From contig CM043962.1 of NCBI GenBank assembly GCA_014529385.2, positions 43,963,598 to 44,023,597 of the forward strand: a stretch of DNA of 60,000 nucleotides. Reading direction: 5' to 3'. Positions 20,507-31,890 of this stretch are shown piece by piece. The notes under the pieces are model-generated. The model was not told the DNA's origin. It saw only the letters and a list, made by a program, of their open reading frames with translations, and ran no database searches. The stretch's first letter is position 1. Each line of letters starts with the position of its first letter. The translations under genes and the position numbers were made by a program. Source of the stretch: Adiantum capillus-veneris (taxonomy: Eukaryota; Streptophyta; Polypodiopsida; Polypodiales; Pteridaceae).

Positions 20507-22641
20507 ACAGGACAATCATGGAACGAGCACGAAGCATGCGGCTACATGCAGGCCTACCGCTTGAGCTTTGGGCGAAAGCTGTAAGTACGTATGTGTACTT
20601 AATCAATCGGTCACCCTCAACGGAATTGTATGGGGGAGTTCCAGAAGTGGCATGGACAGGTAAACCGGTGAATTATGCATTTCTCAAAGTGTTTGGGTGT
20701 GAGGCTTTCATGCACATAGATAGAAGCCTAAGATCAAAGCTAAATGCAAAGTACAAAAAGTGTTTCTTCATTGGCTATGGAGAAGGAGACTTTGGGTATC
20801 GCCTATGGAATCCTGAAGATGGTAAAATCTTAAGGAGTAGGGATGTAACTTTTAACGAACAAAATATGTACAAAGATTACTTGGAAAGAAAACAAACAAA
20901 AGAAACAGGTGATGAGTACATGGAGCTTGAGGACGGTGAAGACTCAAGGACTGCAAACGGTGACAATGTGCAACAACGTCAACCAAATGAGGAGCCTCAA
21001 CCTATTCCCCGAAGATCTACAAGAGCAAGTAGACCTCCAGAAAGGTTTGTTCCTTCCTTCAACCATCTATTGATCTCAGATTCTGGAGATCCGGAATCAT
21101 ACAAAGAAGCTATGCAACATGAATCCAAAGAAGAATGGACGAAGAGCATGCAAGTAGAGATGGACTCACTACATCGCAACCAAACATGGGAGTTGGTTGA
21201 GTTGCCTAAAGGTAAGCGGGCACTTCAAAACAAATGGGTGTACAAGCTAAAGGAAGAAGAAGGTGGGAAGAAAAGGTACAAGTTTAGGCTTGTGGTAAAA
21301 GGTTTTTCTCAAAAGAAAGGTATTGACTTCAATGAAATATTTTCTCCTGTTGTAAAAATGAACTCAATTAGGCTTGTCTTAAGCCTTGTGGTTGCTCATG
21401 ATCTAAATCTCGAGCAAATGGATGTAAATACGGCATTCCCTCACGGTGACTTAGAGGAGGAAATCTACATGCTTCAACCAAAGGGGTATGAATTAAAAGG
21501 TAAGGAGAAAATGGTTTGCAGATTAAAGAAGAGCTTGTATGATTTAAAGCAAGCATCAAGACAATGGTACTTGAAGTTTGATCGATGGATGTTGGATCAT
21601 GGATTCACACGATGCAACTCGGATCATTGCGTCTACACGAAGAATTTGGGAGATGGAAAATTCATCATCCTAATGTTGTATGTTGATGACATGTTGATTG
21701 CAAGTGCTAACATGCAGGACATCAAAGACCTAAAAGAGGAGCTGTCCAAATCTTTTTCAATGAAAGATTTAGGTGCTGCAAAGAGGATACTTGGTATGAA
21801 AATATCAAGGGACAGGACGAAGAAGACAATAAAGCTATCTCAAGAAGATTACATCAAGAAGTTACTAGAAAGGTTTGCAATGCAAAATGCAAAACCAGTT
21901 TCTACACCTTTGGCTGGTCATTTTAAACTAACGAAGGATATGTGTCCAAAGACACAAGAGGAGATAGCCTATATGTCTAAAGTTCCATATGCTGCAGCGG
22001 TAGGTTCCCTAATGTATGCTATGGTCTGGACAAGGCCAGACATTGCACATGCAGTGGGAGTTGTGAGTAGGTTCATGGACAACCCAAGTAAAGAGCATTG
22101 GCAAGCTGTGAAGTGGATACTTAGGTATCTAAAAGGGACAACAACAAATGCTTTGTATTTTGAAGGAACTGATATTTTTCTAGAAGGGTATGCTGATGCA
22201 GATATGGCAGGTGACAAAGATACTCAAAGGAGCACTACTGGCTATGTGTTCACGGTTGGAGGCACAGCAGTAAGCTGGGCTTCAAAGCTGCAGAAAGTGG
22301 TTTCACTTTCTATCACGGAAGCAGAGTATGTAGCAATGACGGAGGCAAGCAAAGAAATTCTGTGGCTTCACAGATTCTTAGAAGAGCTTGGATTCAAACA
22401 AGACAATTGTGTCTTGTACAGTGATAGCCAAAGCGCTATCCATCTTGCGAAGAACTCAGCCTTTCATTCAAGGACAAAGCACATTGAGGTGAGATATCAC
22501 TTCATATGCACTTTTTTGGAAGAGGGACAACTAAAGCTAGGAAAGGTGCATACAAGTGAAAATCCTGCAGACATGTTTACAAAGGTGGTCAACAAGGAGA
22601 AGTTGAGCTTTTGCTCATCTTCAATCAGCATTCAAGGATAA
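20377..22641 (+). pseudogene. copia-A integrase C-terminus, reverse transcriptase and RNase H
   Basis: This frame takes over after the single-base loss. It holds the end of the integrase core (GGEYC, then QQNGISERMNR with the catalytic Glu), the integrase C-terminal region with VFGCEAF and GYGEGDFGYRLW, and reverse transcriptase with NKWVYKLKEE and YVDDM at 21679-21693. RNase H follows with YADADMAGDKDTQRSTTGY and DSQSAIHLAKNSAFHSRTKH. The stop is at 22639-22641. All reverse transcriptase and RNase H hallmark residues I can check are present. It has no start of its own and relies on the upstream half, so it is separated only by the frameshift. Confidence 0.93.
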
Positions 22642-22687
22642 GAAGCCAGAATGGAAAGCAGTCACAGGTTTGGTTTAGAGATCAGTC

Positions 22688-22701
22688 TCCAAGTGGGAGA
22701 T
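22688..22701 (+). promoter_or_regulatory. polypurine tract
   Basis: CCAAGTGGGAGAT lies directly before the 3' LTR. This purine-rich stretch is the usual copia primer for plus-strand DNA synthesis. Confidence 0.88.
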
Positions 22702-23427
22702 TGTTAAGTATGGAGCCTGATTTACCCTTGTAATTTTCTGTGGTAAAAGCGCACATTTGTAAGGCCCCCATTATGAGGAGAAGCCATCGTGCATGAAGGA
22801 AAATCACTCACCGGAAACAAAAATTTTCACGGACAAGAATCAGGGGCAACTTTAGAGGCCTCGGGGGCGGAGGCCCTCGAGACTTTTTTTTTCGCCAGAA
22901 TATTATGGCCGGACGGCGGCCGGAAAGTGGTCGGAAAACAACCGGTCGGTTGGCCGGTGGTCGGAAGTCAATGGCCGGTGGCCGAATTCAAAAGCGGACT
23001 TGTCTTCTCAAGGGCGGCCACACATGGGCGGATTGGAGGGTCCGATTTGGACTTATTCGCACAAGGGCGGCTACACATGGCTGTCTCTCATAAGAGAGGG
23101 CAGCCCTTTTGGCCTATAAAAGGAGGCCATTTCTACACACATTTCATAGTGTGAAGTTGATGCAACAAGGTGAGTGTGAGGTGGTGAGAGTGAAGCAAGG
23201 CGGGAGCTCTATCAAGGGTTTAATCCCTTTGTAAACTACTTCTTCTTTTGAAGTGCTAAAGCCATTGAGTGGCTGCTTTCCTGTGGACGTAGCCCACATT
23301 GGGTGAACCATGTATATCGTGTGTACTCTCTCTCTCTCTACTCTATAATCTCTTGTGTGTGAAATCTATCTCTCTCCATTAAGTAATCTACTCAAAAATC
23401 TATTTAGCTACGTCTTATTTCCTAACA
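22702..23427 (+). repeat. copia-A 3' LTR (726 bp)
   Basis: TGTTAAGT...CCTAACA, highly similar to 17943-18687. TATAAAAG at 23115-23122. It lacks the GAGGGTGG insertion seen near 18224 and has a shorter CT run. Followed by AGAGC. Confidence 0.93.
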
Positions 23428-23432
23428 AGAGC
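23428..23432. repeat. target site duplication AGAGC (right)
   Basis: Matches 17938-17942. The gypsy gag frame resumes immediately after it. Confidence 0.95.
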
Positions 23433-24486
23433 AGATTCGTAAAGCTCGTCAAAATGTTACGGAAAAGCTGCAAAGATTTGAGGGCCGAGATATTTCAAAA
23501 TTTTGCAAGTTGTATGAGCAGTCTATGAAAGATAATGGTATTGAAGACCAGGATTCAGTGGAAGGATTTCATCTGATTGCAGTGCCAGAACGTAGGGCCC
23601 GGATTAAAGAAATTCAAGCTGCTCAAGGGCCGAACTGACAGGATTTTAAGAAGGCGTTGCAAGAGGAATATTTTCTGGAGGATTCTCAACGGGTGACCAG
23701 ACAGACTTTTACGAAGTGGTTGCGAAGAAGGGTAAAAATTTATCTGTACGAGAACTGTTGCGAGAGTTTGAAAAGAAGTTTGATCAGTTATCGTCAGCAG
23801 AACAACGTTCCTTGAAGGATCAAAAGGTGGAATTGTTTATTCAAGCTGCTGATCCACGACTACAAAAGAATTTGGTGCAATTATTGGAGGATCCGGTGGG
23901 AGAATTGGGATTGACATCAGATTGGAAAATAGTATCTGAAGCGGTGAACATGATCGTAAAATGTCAGAATCGGGATGATAAGCAAATAGTGATCGAGGTA
24001 TTGGATGATGATGAAGAAGAGCTTAAAGAGAAGCCGCCCTTTACATTACCCAAAGTGGAGGGGCCTGTTCTTGACGATCTCGTTAAAGGTATTCAAGAAC
24101 TAAATTTGAATTTTAAAACTGTTAAATTTGAAGGGTTAGCTGCAAAGGCGTCTACTTCTGAACCTAAGTAGCAGCAGCCACCACGTAAAAATTGGGATCG
24201 ATGCATGTGGTGCGATAGTGAAGACCACAGATTTGTGAGAGAGTGTCATGAGTTTGATGAAGCTTATAAGAAGAATGTGGTTTTCTGGAAAGACAAGAAG
24301 ATTCATCTCAGGGCGAGAGGGGAACTGCTCCGCTTGAACTTTGGCAGAGGCGTAATGAAGAAGATTGTGGAGGAAATACAACATAATGTTGCCCTTGTGG
24401 AAGCAGCTGCATATGGGCTGCAAGTTTGTGGTAAGGAAGATGATGATGGTACAGGTGCAAAGGCTAGTTTTGGCCATATGCTCTAA
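23433..24486 (+). pseudogene. gypsy-like gag, C-terminal part with zinc knuckle
   Basis: This continues the frame cut at 17942. FEGRDISKFCKLYEQSMKDN is the start of the Gag core. A TGA near 23638 and a frame change near 23716 follow, then NLSVRELLREFEKKFDQLSS and onward to 24168. After a TAG (24169-24171) the frame holds a CCHC-type knuckle, CMWCDSEDHRFVREC, at about 24205-24250. In the family this domain binds genomic RNA. Gag is therefore recognisable over most of its length but broken in at least four places, counting the copia-A insertion. Confidence 0.82.
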
Positions 24487-24530
24487 ACACAGCAGAAGCA
24501 GGAACGGTAACATACGGGAAGCTACGACAG

Positions 24531-25683
24531 GTGGGGAATTCAATTCGAGAAACCACTGGGTGGACCGATCCAGTGGATTCTCTTTCTGTATATGCTTATA
24601 TTGCTAAAGCTCAAGCCAATGAAGCTATGGTGGAAGAGAAGCGGAAAAGAGATGAAGAGGTGGTTGGGGTGTCAAAAAGGTCGATGAGATCCAGCAATAA
24701 GAAAGAAGAAGTGCCAGCTCCTAAACCTGCTCCGGAGGTGGTTATGGAAGAGTCTCCGAAGGATAAGAAGCAAGGTAAGCCTAAAGGGCCCTCATATAAA
24801 CTCAAGTCTGATATTGAACTGGCTACAGATTTGAAGAATTTTTTTGAAGAACGTATCCTAAATAGTAAAGTGGAGCTCACCTTGGGGGATATTCTTGGAA
24901 TTGCTAAGCGCGAGTTCCATGAAGAGATCATCGACATTATAAAAAGAAAGCGGCAAGTACCGAGTGATCAAGAGTCAGATCCAATTAAAAGCCAAGTTGT
25001 TCGTCACATTGAAGCAATTTTGGAAGACTATGAAGAGTACTTAGCAGATCTTGAAGAAGAAGAGCCAAAGCCTGTGGTGGTTTCCAACCCGATTATACAT
25101 GAGGTAAGAAACATGCATTTTAATGACGGTGAAGATGAAGAAGTTATACCCAAGAGTCACTTTTCAAGGACTCATTGGGCAAGAGCAACGACAGAAACAG
25201 TGGTAAAGCTTGGCGACATTGAGGAGCCGGTCTTAGCCCTCATAGACCATGGTTCAGAAATCAATCTCATGGCTAAGAATTTGCACCAAAAGGGGAAGTG
25301 GCCTATTGATGTAGATCACGAGTAGCGGATTCGAGCTGCCAACATGCTTCCTAGAGATCTTTACGGTGCATGTGAAAATGTTAAGGTAACTATTGGGGAT
25401 GTCTGTGATGAGCAAAACAATTTTATACAGGAGCATTCCTCCTACCTGTTGATTCTAGGACAACCCTACATTATGGCTGTGCGGATGGAAACTAAGGTGT
25501 TGGATGATGGCTCGGCCTATGCCAGGGTTCGAAGCCGGGATGGTAAGAAAGCGGTTCAATTTCTAACTGTATGTGTTGATCATGTTAGAAACAAAGACAA
25601 TTTACGTGATCGTCCAATGCCAAAGATACGTAAGGATTTTAAAGAACAAAGATTTGCTCAGGATTTTCTTGGGGTGCCACTAT
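24531..25683 (+). pseudogene. gypsy-like aspartic protease region
   Basis: An acidic/lysine-rich linker (to about 25190) leads to LALIDHGSEINLMAKNLHQK, where DHGS stands in the place of the usual DTGS/DSGA active site. After a stop at 25323-25325 the frame continues with RIRAANMLPRDLYGACENVK and ILGQPYIMAVRMETKVLDDG, typical of the protease tail. In the family it cleaves the Gag-Pol polyprotein. DHG is an uncommon variant, so activity even before decay is uncertain. The frame ends at 25683. Confidence 0.82.
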
Positions 25684-26230
25684 AAAGCGGGACTATGGTG
25701 GTGCAAGTGAGGAGAAGTTCTCGCAAAGAGAAACCTTCTCTTCAAGATTTCTAGGGTTGACATCTGAGGGTTCAGTATCTTACAAGAAATTTAATGATTT
25801 AACTAAGTGGGAGAAACAATATGTTTCAAGCATTCAAAGTGACTTGCAGGGATGTGATGTGCTAGAACCGGATGATGTGATTTCAGGAATCTTCGAAGAG
25901 ATCTCTTATGTTGATACTATGTCAGAGCTTGAGGATATCAAGCAGAACAGGTTAGAAAGTGGAACTGAAGTTGTTAAAGTGCACTCAATGGACATGTACG
26001 AAGAGCTGGACATATACGAGGCACTTATGCATATTGAGGATGACTTGGATAAAGAAGTTGAAGCATAGGTAGAGACGAAGTACAAGACAGTTGCAAAGAA
26101 AGTGAGACCTGTGGCTACACCTCTACCAGAGGGAGGTGATGGAGTAATTAAAGAAGCTTCTCGACAACCTATGCTCAGAAATCCTAAGAACATTGGGCAT
26201 AGGTTTACTAAAGAGACATTGCAGTAGCTG
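25684..26230 (+). pseudogene. gypsy-like protease/RT linker region
   Basis: An open frame at 25757-26068 is acidic (repeated D/E with YEELDIYEAL) and has no catalytic motif. It joins protease to reverse transcriptase in the right place for an interdomain linker. A stop at 26066-26068 and frame changes follow. It may be non-homologous filler in the family. Confidence 0.55.
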
Positions 26231-27258
26231 AAGGTGGGAGAAGATGGTTTTCTCAACGAAGAGGAAATCAAGTGTTTTCAAGGTATGCTCGAAAAACATG
26301 GTAAAGCTTTTGCCTTTGATCCAAGTGAGATTGGGTGTGTGGATCCAAGTGTTGTTGCACCTATGGTTATATTCACTGTTCCTCACATGCCATGGAGCTT
26401 ACGTCCTATTCCAGTTCCTAAAGCTCACTTGCCAAAGCTTATCAATTTGCTTAATGAGAAGATACAAATGGGAATCTTGGAACCATCATGTGTGCCATAC
26501 TCTAGCCGATGGTTCACTGTTCCAAAGAAAAATGGTACTTAAGGTTCATACAGGATATGCAGCCTGTTAATAAGGTAACAATCCGCAATGTGGGTACCGG
26601 CCCAATTGTGGATGAATTTGCTGAGGCTTTTGTAGGTAGGTCAATTTATTCTATGGGTGATCTTTATTCTGGATATGATCAATTTCAGTTAGCATTGGAG
26701 AGCAGGGATCTTACTACGATGCGTACACCTCTCGGATTGGTAAGGATGTGCACTCTGCCACAGGGTGCTACTAATTATGTAGCTCATATGATGAATGGCA
26801 TGAATAAGGTATTAAGGGACTTTATCCCACATGTTACTATGCCTTTCATTGATGATCTACCGATTAAGGGCTACGAGGAAAGCTCAAAATATGAGGTAAA
26901 AGATCAGAGGGGGTGCCGACAGTTTGTTGCTCAACATATTGCTGACTGTGATGCTATTTTATCCAGGCTTGAAGAAGTTAACCTAACACTTTCAGGGAAA
27001 AAATCAACTTTTGGTGCCAAAGAGGTTCTAATTGTAGGGCACATGTGCAGTTCAGAAGGTAGAAGGCAAAGTCCGGCTAAAGTTGAAGCTATTCAAAAGA
27101 TGAAGGAAACGTGCTCTTCGGTTACTGAAGTTCGTCGGTTTCTAGGTGCATGTGTTTTCTATCTTATTTGGCTGCCACATTTTGCTCATGTTGCAGAAGT
27201 GCTTTATCAACTGTTGAGAAAAGGTAAAAGATTTGTTTGGGAAGAAGTTCACACATGA
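26231..27258 (+). pseudogene. gypsy-like reverse transcriptase
   Basis: The fingers begin KVGEDGFLNEEEIKCFQGML; the strand with RPIPVPKAHLPKLINLLNEK and SSRWFTVPKKNGT follows to 26540. After a frame change it continues with RFIQDMQPVNKVTIRNV and FAEAFVGRSIYSMGDLYSGY. The active site reads FIDD (26845-26856) in place of YVDD/YIDD, and the region ends with SSVTEVRRFLGACVFY. The order and residues are those of a Ty3/gypsy enzyme. FIDD is a known tolerated variant in retroelements. A frame change near 26540 and TGA at 27256-27258 inactivate it. Confidence 0.88.
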
Positions 27259-27261
27259 GCT

Positions 27262-27729
27262 ATGAGGAAATTAAAGAAGATGATCCTTGAGGCTCCGACC
27301 TTGAGGAAAGTCGACTACAAATGCGGAAGACCAGTAATCTTAACAGTTGACACTAGCCCGACAGGTATTGGATGGGCTATAGGTCAAGATGATGAAGAAG
27401 GAAATAGGTATGCGGTTCGATTTGGAGCAAAAGTGCTCAATTCTCGCCAAAGAGGCTACCCACAAGTTAAGAGAGAAATTTGGGGCATTGCTACTGCTCT
27501 AAGGTCTGATAAAGAATACTTTATTGGATCTTCAGTCATGGTAGAGACAGATTGCTTGCCACTGATAGGGATGATTGCAAATTGCTCTACTCCGGATATT
27601 GCTATGCTGCGATGGATTGCCTACATTAAATCTCTTAATCCTGAATTTTGTCATATTGCAGGTAGAGATAATCCTGTTGCAGATATGTTATCAAGAGCTA
27701 AATTTGAAGATGAAGAAGAGATGCTGACC
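27262..27729 (+). pseudogene. gypsy-like RNase H
   Basis: TVDTSPTGIGWAIGQDDEEG, then YPQVKREIWGIATALRSDK and VETDCLPLIG, then HIAGRDNPVADMLSRAKF. These correspond to the D-E-D catalytic set and the usual end of the Ty3/gypsy RNase H domain. It is in frame with the start of integrase but separated from reverse transcriptase by the TGA at 27256. Confidence 0.87.
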
Positions 27730-29195
27730 ACAAGTGATGATGTTGGCTTGAAGTTCTATTCGTCTTCTTATCTGCATGCAAATTGTGGCAATATTGCTCA
27801 TACTTTTGAGGTATTTTGTGAAGAGTTCTATGAAGGAGAATGGCTTTTGATTGGTCGCTACCTTAGCACTCTTACTAAGCATGAAGGGTGGACGGATCAA
27901 GAGTACAAAAAGATAAGGAAGAAAGCTTACGGCTATTTTCTGAAGGATGGCCATTTATGGAAGCAGCCAAAACGCTCTAAAGGAGTACCGCAACGGGTTG
28001 TTTGTGATAAAGCGACTCAACAGCAGGTTATCAAAGAGTTTCATGAAAGTTTATGGGTTGGACACAGAGGGGTCTAGGAAACTTTTGTCAAGATTAAGGA
28101 TCGTTACTGGTGGAAAGGTATGTATAAAGATGTGGCTCAGTTTGTGGAGACATGCCTAATATGCCAACAATATTCTAATGTGCAACATCGAGATGGATTG
28201 CATCCCACCTATCCACTGGCTATGCACAAGTGGGTGGTGGACCTGATTACCATGCCAGTAGGTGTCTGGCAGATGCGGTATATTGTTCTTGCAAGAGAGG
28301 ATCTTACTAATCAGGTGGAAGGCAGAGCTTTGCGTACCAAAGCTACCAGTTCCGTATGCAAGTTCCTGCTTGAGGATGTTATTTCCAAGTATGGATGTGC
28401 TTGTAGAATTACTGCTGATAGAGGAGATCTGGATGCAGATGAAGCTCGGGATTTCTTTGCTCGCTTGGGCATTAAATTGGCTCTCACTACAGCATATAAT
28501 CCAGAGGGTAATGGTAAAAGTGAAAGAGGGCATCCGCCTATTGTTAAAGCTTTAGCAAAGGCATGCCAGGGACATATTGGTGATTGGCCTAAACTCTACC
28601 ATTTGTTTTATGGGCTGATCGGACTACACATAGTTCTGTTACAGGTTTTATGCCATTTGAGCTAATGTACGAGCAAAAACCCATTATGCCTACAGAGGAA
28701 GCGGTTATCTCTTGGACCATAATGCCATGGGAAGAAGGTATGTCTACAGAAGATTTGCTTGCATTGCGCATACGCCAACTTGAGAGACGTCAAGAAGATA
28801 TTGAGTAGGCTAAAGTAATGCTTAAGGAAGCAAGGTTGAAGAACAAGGCAGCGTTTGATGATAAGCACAGACTACGACCTCGTGCTATTAAAGATGGGGA
28901 TTGGGTCCTTGTATATGACAGTAGCCTGGAGAACCAGTACACTGCTATGCGGAAGATGGTTAAACGATGGTTTGGACCATATGTTGTACTTCATGTTTAT
29001 AATAATGCGACCTACAAGTTATGCGAGCTTGATGGCACTGAGCTCAAGGTGCCTATTGCAGGGAAAAGAGTTAAGTTGTTTAAGCAACGAGATGGTGAGG
29101 TTAATATTGGATACTTCAACACAGATCAACATCCTAAAGACAATGTTATGTATGCATCAGACGACGAGTCTGATGATGCTCTAGATTTATGCTAA
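27730..29195 (+). pseudogene. gypsy-like integrase
   Basis: The HHCC zinc finger is at about 28040-28170 (HESLWVGHRG ... CLICQ), split by a TAG at 28075. The catalytic core follows with WVVDLITMP, then ITADRGDLDADEA, then NPEGNGKSERGHPPIVKAL containing the third catalytic acid. A frame change lies near 28620 and a TAG near 28806. The C-terminal domain reads MVKRWFGPYVVLHVYNNATY and ends in an acidic tail DDESDDALDLC. The ERGHPPIV wording after the Glu is unlike common plant gypsy groups (see findings). Defective. Confidence 0.88.
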
Positions 29196-29699
29196 GTCAA
29201 AAGAGTTTTTGTTATGCGGTCAATAAGCTTACATGGCTGGCTTCCAGCTGACTTCTTTGGACAATTGATGAAGTATCTTCACATTTTTTTTGAGATTGGT
29301 TCTGCTAACAGAACATGAAGTAAAGGACTTGACGGCCATTCCGTGTGTAGACATAGTAAGGCATACTTGAGCTTGGAAGGGTTCCTTAAAGAGAGCTTAA
29401 TGGTCAAGTCGTGTGCATCATTAACTGGAGCACTCGAGTCTAGCAGGGTTCACTAAACAAGTTATCCATGATTGAATGCTTTGAAGATACGACAGATACA
29501 GTTCAGAGACTTTTGATGGACAACTACCTAATGATTAAGCTAGGACATTAATGATAGGGTATCAGCCTTATTTCATTTTTTGTAAGTTTACTAGTTACGT
29601 GAGTCTGATGATGGTAAGGAGCTTAAGGTACCTGTAGCAGATGCAGATTGAAGTGCTATTGGCAAAGACCGAAGGCTGTGCAGTTTCAGAGGGGGTGAA
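29196..29699 (+). other. gypsy-like 3' untranslated region with polypurine tract
   Basis: Non-coding. Near 29594-29645 there is a diverged partial copy of the integrase C-terminus (YVRESDDGKELKVPVAD, compare CELDGTELKVPIAGK at about 29020). The polypurine tract AGAGGGGGTGA lies at 29688-29698, one base before the LTR start. Confidence 0.7.
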
Positions 29700-31885
29700 T
29701 GTCGTGCAGCTCCTCTGCCATGTAGAGAAAAAGAGCAAAGAAATGCAAGCTAAGCTTCTTTGAAGCCTACACATTAAGTGAGTAGTGATCAGGGCTTGAT
29801 AACAGGCCAAGCTTAATGATTAATGTATTCCAGATGCGGCTTAGAAGGGCCAGCAGATGTCTCAATGATGCCAAAAATGAGTATGCTTGTAGTGACCATA
29901 GATGAGAGATTATGATCTAGAACTATAGTGCTTGAAATGCTATACCGACATGTCTTTACGGCTCGTCAATTGGAGCCACGGTGAAGAAGTTATGGCCCTT
30001 TGAAGTTTAAATCAATTGCAGATCCGTACCGGATTGGGCAACTGCAGCTGATGTGACATAATTGAAATGAATGCACGGGCCCGAAGTGCTTAATTTCTGG
30101 AGCCCGCCGATCTTTTCAGATCAGTGATCGAAGTTCCGGTTGCCAAGATATTAGCCTTTAAAGATTCGCCGCGGGCCGGCTCCGTACCAGTTTGATCCGC
30201 TCAGTCGGTGTGCCATCTGGGATTTTTTTTACTTTGACCGAGTTTTGGAATGTCATGCAGCAACACTTTGGTTGATATGTTGTGCCTGACAAGAATATTA
30301 TTTATTGGAGGTTGCTGATAGCAGGAAATGCCCAACACGGCTATGGCTTAAGCAGATACAAATCGAGGGTCATTGTTCAAATGCAATCACTTATACTTGC
30401 ATCTAGCTAGCACGCTTGTGGCACTATTCAAGACCTTTTTAAGGGCATCAAAATTCACGATGATATTGTTAATCGAGGGCTACTGGAGAAAGTTGTTGTG
30501 CTTGGCAATACCTCGATCAGCATGTATGCTAAATGTGGTGCCCAACAAGGGCCAAGGGCCACCCAAATTAAACCCAAGTGGCCGCCCAATGGATAAGCTT
30601 GGTGGTGCCTTGGCCAATATGTATGCCTACTGTGGAGCTCGAAGGCCGGCCGCCCAAGCCAACCAAGGAGCCCAAAGGCAAGCCTGCCCCATGAAACCCG
30701 CCCAATATCGCCCATTAATGGCCGGCCGTCCAATGTAGGCCGCCCACTTGGTAAATCAAAAAGGGGTAACCCTATATCATTAAGGAAAAAGTATGAATCC
30801 AAAGAAAAGGTGGCGGCGAACAGCGTGCAGAGGGCGCAGCAGGGAGAGAGTCACTCGCGCGAGCCGGCTCGGGCCTCAAACGATGTAGGCGAAGAAAGAT
30901 AAAAATGCTTAAAATCCCCTTGCGCTTCATTTCGGTCAAAGTGGCGGCCGATTTGGCGCTGGTCACTGTCCGGGCTTGCCACGTCATCACAGCGTTTCAC
31001 GCGCCACGTCAATGACGCCGGCACTACTGCAAGGGGAGCAAAGAGCTATTAATAGCGGGAGTTTTTGCATGAATGGAAACTTTTGCATGTACATTGGGAG
31101 GAAGCTAAGCAAGAGGGTAAGAGGAGGCAAGGGTTTTTCGGCGGGTGCTCTCCATCGAAGCTAAGCAAGAGGGAAGCTAGTCAAGAGCTCTCTCCCTTGA
31201 TCTCGAGCTCCAAGAGCTCTCTCCCTTGACCTTCAATCAAATCCAAGCCAAAGGGGAGCTCTCTCCCTCAATCCAAACCATGCCAACGGCGAGCTCTCTC
31301 CCTTGACCTTCAATCGAAACCAAGCCAAGGGGAAGCTCTCTCCCTCAATCCAAACCACGCCAACGGCGAGCTCTCTCTCTATCGACCTCGCTAAGGCTCA
31401 AGCAAAGGCTTTGCAACCAAGGCACCAAGGAGACTATTCCTCATCGGCTTAGGCAAGGAGATATCATCAAGGCTTGTAAGCAGTCATAGGAGAAGAAATA
31501 CTTTCGGCGTAGACATTGATTGAAGACAAATCCAACAGATAGAATCGACACAATAGGATTTTCCTTGTCATCAGGCAAATTAGTCTAATTATCTCTTTTT
31601 GATGGATTGCGGAGCCGTTAACGGCCCGGAGTGATCTGTAATGGGAGTTTAAGCTCTTTAATTGTCATTAGCATTATTTAATGGTGTCGTTAACGACACT
31701 TCTTCTCGATTGCATATTAGTTTTGGCGGTGTTACAAATTTTCAAGCAAGTTTTGTGCGTCAACAGTATTACCGAGTAATTAATTGTTGTTGTATTGTGC
31801 GGTGCGATAATTTTTCACTTAATTTTTCCACAGCCAGCAGCCCGGTGCTGACCTGGCTCGAGTTTCGAACACATACGCGCCTACA
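29700..31885 (+). repeat. gypsy-like element 3' LTR (2186 bp)
   Basis: TGTCGTGCAG...CGCGCCTACA. It matches 15631-17787 along its length, with scattered substitutions and a ~31-bp extra copy of the CTCTCTCCCTTGA repeat at about 31200-31230. It also contains the PPR fragment (30375-30542). The last 10 bases differ from the 5' LTR (CGCGCCTACA against TCCCCCGACA), suggesting change or recombination at the end. Confidence 0.88.
30375..30542 (+). pseudogene. PPR gene fragment inside 3' LTR
   Basis: Same frame and residues as 16306-16473, including KIHDDIVNRGLLEK and GMYAKCGA. Small differences are LKGIKIHD against FKGIKIHD, and SISMYAKCGA against SIGMYAKCGA. A second PPR-like piece, DKLGGALANMYAYCGARR, follows at 30593-30646. 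Because both LTRs carry it, it was present before the element was last reverse-transcribed. Confidence 0.72.
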
Positions 31886-31890
31886 GCGTG
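31886..31890. repeat. target site duplication GCGTG (right)
   Basis: It follows the 3' LTR; the left counterpart is GCGT at 15627-15630, with one or two bases changed at the LTR junction. Joining the flanks restores the copia-B frame across LDTRVSTSG. Confidence 0.65.

Larger units (their letters stand above)
17943..23427 (+). mobile_element. copia-A: near-complete Tnt1-like Ty1/copia element
   Basis: 5485 bp, with 745-bp and 726-bp LTRs (TGTTAAG...CCTAACA), an initiator-Met primer site, gag-pol and a polypurine tract. Target duplication AGAGC on both sides. The order gag, protease, integrase, reverse transcriptase, RNase H defines Ty1/copia, and the integrase and downstream residues resemble the Tnt1/Tork group. 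LTRs differ by some 15-20 substitutions by eye plus length changes (a 7-8-bp insertion and a longer CT run in the 5' copy), so the insertion is fairly young. A single-base loss in integrase splits the polyprotein. It lies in gag of the gypsy-like element. Confidence 0.95.
15631..31885 (+). mobile_element. gypsy-like LTR retrotransposon (16.3 kb with nested insert)
   Basis: Two LTRs of ~2.16 and 2.19 kb flank gag, protease, reverse transcriptase, RNase H and integrase in Ty3/gypsy order. The host coding frame of copia-B continues across it. The right flank is GCGTG (31886-31890); the left flank reads GCGT (15627-15630), then an LTR start one or two bases eroded relative to TGTCG. The target duplication is therefore probably GCGTG. 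Without the 5485-bp copia-A and its duplicated 5 bp, the element is about 10.8 kb. Many stops and frame changes make it defective. Confidence 0.88.
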
